DNA of 64,000 nucleotides from Hibiscus mutabilis (lineage: Eukaryota; Streptophyta; Magnoliopsida; Malvales; Malvaceae): assembly GCA_019671005.1 (NCBI GenBank), contig CM033714.1:88031909-88095908 (forward strand). Direction: 5' to 3'. The notes beneath the pieces were generated by a model. The model was given only the letters and a program-made list of their open reading frames with translations, was not told the origin of the DNA and searched no databases. A program made the position numbers and the translations under genes. This document shows, in pieces, positions 59,866 through 64,000 of the stretch. Every line of letters starts with the position of its first letter. Within the stretch, counting starts at the first letter, position 1.

Positions 59866-60858
59866 TCATTTGCATAGCTCGGTAGATAGGCCATTAGCTA
59901 AGGAGGAAATGGTGGTTGCAGACACTCCTCTTGTTCCTCCCAGGTACCATTTCTTGATCATCTCAACCACATTTGCATTCTCCACTTTGATTTTCGCTTC
60001 CTCCTTTCCCTCGCCCGTAAACGCAATCTGTTCACGAACACGAATTAAGGCATGACTGATTGGTGTTTTTCAAGCATAGAGTTACTGATAAGCCTCAAAA
60101 ACATACCTCTGCAGTGGCTGAATTTGCTGGAAAATGGTATGTGATGATTGAATCCTTCTTGAAGTATTTAGACTGGAAGAATTCAACAACTTTCTCCAAG
60201 GCTTCTTCCTCTTCCTCTTCGTATTTGTCGACGGCTGCCAATCGATCCCTCACAGCACTCTCTAGCTGCACTCCGTACTGGGAACCTTTGATCTCTTTGA
60301 TCACCACAACTCTCACAAATTTCTCCACCGGAGCTGCAGATTGCGATCAAAATCGTTGTAAATCAGATACTAATGACAGATTTGAAGAATAAAGGAAAGG
60401 AATTGGTTTGGTGTACCATTAATAAGAGCCTCAAAGAAGTCATCATCTTCTGCTAGCACGTTTCCAGGCTTTCCCTTCCATTGTTGCAAGTGTCCCACAA
60501 CTTCAGGTTCAAGGTAAACTCCAATAGCTGTGAACTTGATTTGCAGAAAGTGAATCTCGATGTCGGTAATCCCTGTTACACCCCCACAAATGAATGTAGA
60601 TTGTTGAATCTAAATGAACTGATCTCTTGTTTCCAAGGAAAAGAAACTAGTTGAATGAAGCTTACCATGACCAAAAAGAGATAGTGGCTTAGTAGTTGTG
60701 ATTTGTGAGGGGAAAGGGATTTCATCAACCATTACCATTTCAGTACTCACTGAAAAATGCAGGAAACATAATAGAAACCAGCAAATCATGTTATTCTAAT
60801 GAAGACAAATACATGGTAATTAAAATTAATCAAAGCATAATTAGAATTGATCTTACTA
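59866..60858 (-). CDS. CHIL: Chalcone isomerase-like protein, type IV (CHIL)
   Basis: A non-catalytic chalcone isomerase homologue that binds chalcone synthase and raises flux to flavonoids. Exons: one base at 60858 (A of ATG), 60749-60666, 60572-60417, 60333-60107, 60027-59866; all introns GT-AG. It reads as 209 residues, the usual CHIL length. Landmarks: MVDEIPFPSQITTTKPLSLF, GHGITDIEIHFLQIKFTAIG, EDDDFFEALINAPVEKFVRV, VVIKEIKGSQYGVQLESAVR, an acidic run KYEEEEEEALEKV, and GKEEAKIKVENANVVEMIKK, WYLGGTRGVSATTISSLA. The last motif and the substrate-pocket region match the type IV group rather than catalytic CHI. If the split ATG is not used, the in-frame ATG at 60738 gives a protein four residues shorter. 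Confidence 0.92.
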
Positions 60859-60942
60859 GCTATGTTTGCAGGCAAGGAAGCAATGAAAGAGAGAAGCCGG
60901 TTGAGTTCCAAAGTGCAATGGGAAAGTAAAGATTGCTGATGC

Positions 60943-60950
60943 CTTTATAT
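60943..60950 (-). promoter_or_regulatory. TATA box of the CHI-like gene
   Basis: Minus-strand ATATAAAG within TGATATAAAGG. A start about 30 bp downstream (about 60915) would give a leader of about 55 bp ending in the split start codon. Confidence 0.6.
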
Positions 60951-60959
60951 CAAAGCATG

Positions 60960-62254
60960 AATGGCAGAAACTTAGAACACCAGCATTTCAGCATGGGACA
61001 TCTAACATTTTGGTCCCTCTATAAGTGTTGGATGGGCAACTGGTGGTTGGTAGAGGTATGTTAATAGCTTGTGAACTGTGATTCATCTGATTTTCACCCA
61101 TTTGACTTGCAGTTATTGGATCAAGAGGATGATAACATTTATGAAGTTTTAGGTAAACCAGTAATGGACCTATACTTTTAATTTGGTTAAGTATAAAAAG
61201 GTTTAGCAAACGTGTCTGCTTTTGCTGCATTCGATTTAGATGGCATTCGGGAGCCCCACGTGATTGAAGTGCTAACCACCGTTCGTATTACCTACTACCT
61301 TCTGTTATTTCTATTACATTTAACTCATCAAACTTGGAAGCCATGAAGAAACCCTTTTGGCTTTGGATCTGTTAGATATATAGTTTTCTTTAACCTACTG
61401 TCTAGGAGAAAGGATGAGTATTAACAAAGAGCTTTTATTACATGCTTTAAAAGTTATTGAGAACTCTTAAAAGACGGATCGAAAGAAGTGTTGAGGAAGT
61501 AGTTGCACTTTCTAAAAATTTTAAACTTTTATATAATTTATGTATTTTTTTATATTTTTTTACATTTTATATCGTTGATTTAAGCTTACACTCTTAAAAT
61601 TTTATAATTCCGCACCTCCTAAACTTTTAATATAATTCCCTAATAGTTTGCACTCCTGACATTAAATCATGTGTACATGCCTGACGGCTATGTTAGATAG
61701 TTATATATTCTTTGTGTGTGAATTTATTCAATGTATTATATGCTTATAAAATATTATATATTTTAATTTTTATATACATCTAGACATGTTTGTATATTTG
61801 TTTTATTTGTTATTATTCGTGTTATATCATAGGTTTAATACACTTTTTGACCACTAACATTTACTTGTTTTTTCAAATTTATCGTTTTATGTTTATATGT
61901 CAATTAAAAAATATTGACCAATAAGATCACGCCACATCAACACTGCTTTAATCATGTCAAATTCGCTTGATTCAATGCAAAGATAAATGATATGTCAAAT
62001 TTTTTGATTTAATTTAGTCCTTAAGAAGTCTATTTTAAATTGTTCTCTATTTGTATTTAAATTGTATTTTAAATTATAGGATTTTATCACGATTTATTGA
62101 TTAATGCCTTTATTTATGAAGATTTATTGGAAGTGTGAAAAGGTAAAGTGGGGACCACCAAAACCCACTTTTATCTCTAATTTGGCATTAGCTTAAATCA
62201 TTCATCATTATTAAGAGAGAGTCTATGAATCATCACGATCCCAGCTAAATATCC
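60960..62254. other. Upstream of the CHI-like gene, otherwise intergenic
   Basis: No gene seen. The first several hundred bases are the presumed promoter; I did not identify specific sites. 61500-62000 is AT-rich with remnants of MITE-like sequence (ATACACTTTTTGACCACT near 61858). Confidence 0.5.
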
Positions 62255-62616
62255 ATATGTGAAATTTGCTTGGCGGAAGTGGGTGGTGTTATCCGCGGTT
62301 AATTGGTTTCAATAAAAGTATAGGTCGGCAGAACTATGGGCTGCTCATGACGTTCTGGTTCATGTTTGGAATTTCGGAGGTGATCGTTGAAACTGACAAT
62401 TTGGAGGTAGCATGCATTTTTGGCCGATCTTCAAACTCGTTGATTGAGTTAGTTGAACGCACTTGGGTTATAGAGATTCGACATATTCCACGGGAGAGGA
62501 ATTCGGGGGCGGATCGTCTAGCTGCCACGAGTCGTGGGAGCCCGTTGGATGTTTCGGTATTCCGGGTCCCTCCAGCAGAAGTTGCAGCTCTTGTGCGACA
62601 GGAAAGTAGTGATTAG
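62255..62616 (+). pseudogene. LINE-type RNase H fragment
   Basis: The 3' part reads VIVETDNLEVACIFGRSSN and IEIRHIPRERNSGADRLA, then SPLDVSVFRVPPAEVAALV, typical of the RNase H domain at the end of plant non-LTR retrotransposon polyproteins (catalytic-type Asp in ETDN and GADR). Upstream, SAELWAAHDVLVHVW is in another frame, so there are at least two frameshifts, and about 15 residues are missing before TWVIEIRH. Decayed fragment. Confidence 0.7.
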
Positions 62617-63014
62617 CTCTTTTAGCTTATTTTGATCCAGTATTACCAAAAAAAAAATTATTGATTTTAGATTTCAAAAATAAATTCATTGATTTATTTA
62701 AAATACATGGTTTTATTCTCCATATGTTGGTATCTTTGTAATGACAAATATTCGACTGAGAATCATTATTTGATCTGTGTCGTTGAGCTAACACTCCTTT
62801 TGAATTTTGATAAAAGCAATGCCAACACCTGTTCATTTAATCGGCACTATTTTTAAACCTTAAAAATATATCATACCCTAAATTCGTTATACTTTAATCT
62901 AAAACCTTTAAAATTGAATTTTTAATGTGGGCATAAGTAGGATTAGGGCGCGCCTGAATCTGATGTATCAGAAACCACATTAGCACTGCCACAAGCCAAA
63001 GAGTCGTTTCTAGT

Positions 63015-63151
63015 GAGTACGACTCATAACTCACTATTATAATTTATAACAGCTACGAACGACTCATATTTGGTCGCCAGTCTATTCAATATTGTGATGG
63101 TATACATATACTCCCTCGTCAAAACAGATCCTTTCTTGATCCATAAGTCAA
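63015..63151. repeat. Direct repeat, left copy
   Basis: Starts AGTGAGTACGACTCATAACT and ends GATCCATAAGTC. It differs from the copy at 63731 at three positions, all C/T or G/A. Confidence 0.85.
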
Positions 63152-63730
63152 ATAGGTTAGGGGTTAATTACCCTTAGGTCATGTTGCGTTTTAAATGTTG
63201 CATTTTAATCTTAATATTCACTTTTAAGTTTTAATTTAATTCAATTTAGTCACAATTATATATATTTTTTAAATTGTAACATATTTTGACATCCTAAGGA
63301 TATTTTGGTTCATATTAATCCCTAAAATTTTATTTTTATCCAAAATTTACTCACAATTACTATATCGAAGTCTATTTGTACACAGTAAGACCCGACTTGA
63401 ACTTCAATCGAAACCGATATTTTTCGATCTGAATTTTATCCGTCAACGACGTGCCCGACCTGAAGTCTATCCGAACCAAAATTAACCCATCAATTAACTA
63501 ATCCAGACCTAAACCGTTTTAGCCTGAACTGAAACTTATCCGACCTGAAATTAACCCAACCCGAACCCGAACTCAATCTGATTTGAAACTAACCTAATAA
63601 TGACTCGAATCTGAGTTGACCCGAACTCGACCTGATCCGAGTCGAACTATTAAATTAACCTGACATAACCTGTATCCGATTTGACCTGACCTGCTATGAA
63701 ACCTGAACGATTACCTGATTTCACATCCCT

Positions 63731-63867
63731 AAGTGAGTACGACTCATAACTCACTATTATAATTTATAACAGCTACGAACAACTCATATTTGGTTGTCAG
63801 TCTATTCAATATTGTGATGGTATACATATACTCCCTCGTCAAAACAGATCCTTTCTTGATCCATAAG
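63731..63867. repeat. Direct repeat, right copy
   Basis: Same boundaries as the left copy; the distance between starts is 716 bp. Neither copy has a recognisable gene or LTR terminus. Confidence 0.85.
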
Positions 63868-64000
63868 TCGCATTTGTTGAACATAATTTATTGATTTCAA
63901 GCCACAAAGTGATAATGGTTGCTGACATTGAGAGTTGCCAATTAAGACCGAACTTGTCCTAAAGAAATCATATATTGATGGATATCTGGCCGGCAAACTC

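Larger units (their letters stand above)
62617..64000. other. Intergenic with a direct repeat pair
   Basis: 63015-63151 and 63731-63867 are direct copies of about 137 bp. Between them, 63370-63730 is a string of CCGAAC, GACCTGA and CCCGAAC words, resembling the interior of a fold-back element. No gene is seen to the window end. Confidence 0.6.

Overview
The window looks like AT-rich nuclear DNA of a eudicot. Its genes have short exons split by GT-AG introns, the intergenic DNA is full of transposon debris, and the protein-coding genes are plant families (HAK/KUP/KT potassium transporter, alpha-expansin, group I bZIP, chalcone isomerase-like, chloroplast-targeted proteins). The gene sequences and the very large Tat/Ogre-type Ty3 retroelement feel most like Malvaceae, probably cotton; that assignment is inference only. 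I see no rRNA, tRNA or CRISPR.

Layout. From 1 to 4.1 kb there is intergenic DNA with inverted-repeat MITEs and a hAT-type MITE with a clean 8-bp target duplication. A Mutator-like element (4083-4928) ends 62 bp before the start codon of a small two-exon gene for a CHORD-like zinc-binding protein (4991-5540, +). From 6.4 to 10.3 kb lies a tandem duplication: a broken copy (6402-8460, interrupted by about 1.3 kb of foreign sequence) and an intact three-exon copy (9209-10041, -) of a predicted chloroplast protein with a C-x2-C...H-x2-C motif. Next is a nine-coding-exon KT2/KUP2-like K+ transporter (10428-15090, -, 5' UTR to about 16.9 kb) with one apparent single-base loss near the end of the membrane domain. 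From 17 to 22.6 kb there is a second Mutator-like element, two hAT-type MITEs and other fold-back repeats.

The centre (22688-41763) is one 19.1-kb LTR retrotransposon with LTRs of about 3.8 kb, a 5-bp target duplication CATAC, a primer-binding site that fits tRNA-Arg, an extra ORF1 upstream of gag, duplicated RNase H domains, an intron-like spacer between protease and reverse transcriptase, and tandem repeats before the 3' LTR. These are the hallmarks of the Tat/Ogre lineage. Its reading frames carry many stop codons, so it is defective.

From 41.8 to 64 kb there are three genes, all on the minus strand: an alpha-expansin (47340-48302), a VIP1/bZIP18-type bZIP factor (about 53674-57131, with a hAT MITE in intron 3 and two apparent single-base losses at its ends), and a type IV chalcone isomerase-like protein (59866-60858) whose start codon appears to be split by an intron. 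A solo LTR of 1752 bp with a perfect TCTTA duplication sits between the last two. A fold-back element (50.1-50.9 kb), a LINE-type RNase H fragment (62.3 kb) and a 137-bp direct repeat (63.0/63.7 kb) complete the region.

The genes are unrelated housekeeping, transport, wall, transcription and flavonoid genes that are only physically adjacent; nothing suggests an operon-like cluster. The most notable points are the complete Ogre-like element with its ORF1, the split start codon of the CHI-like gene, a GC-AG intron in the transporter gene, and three single-base losses in otherwise well-conserved genes, each at a place where a homopolymer has probably lost one base.
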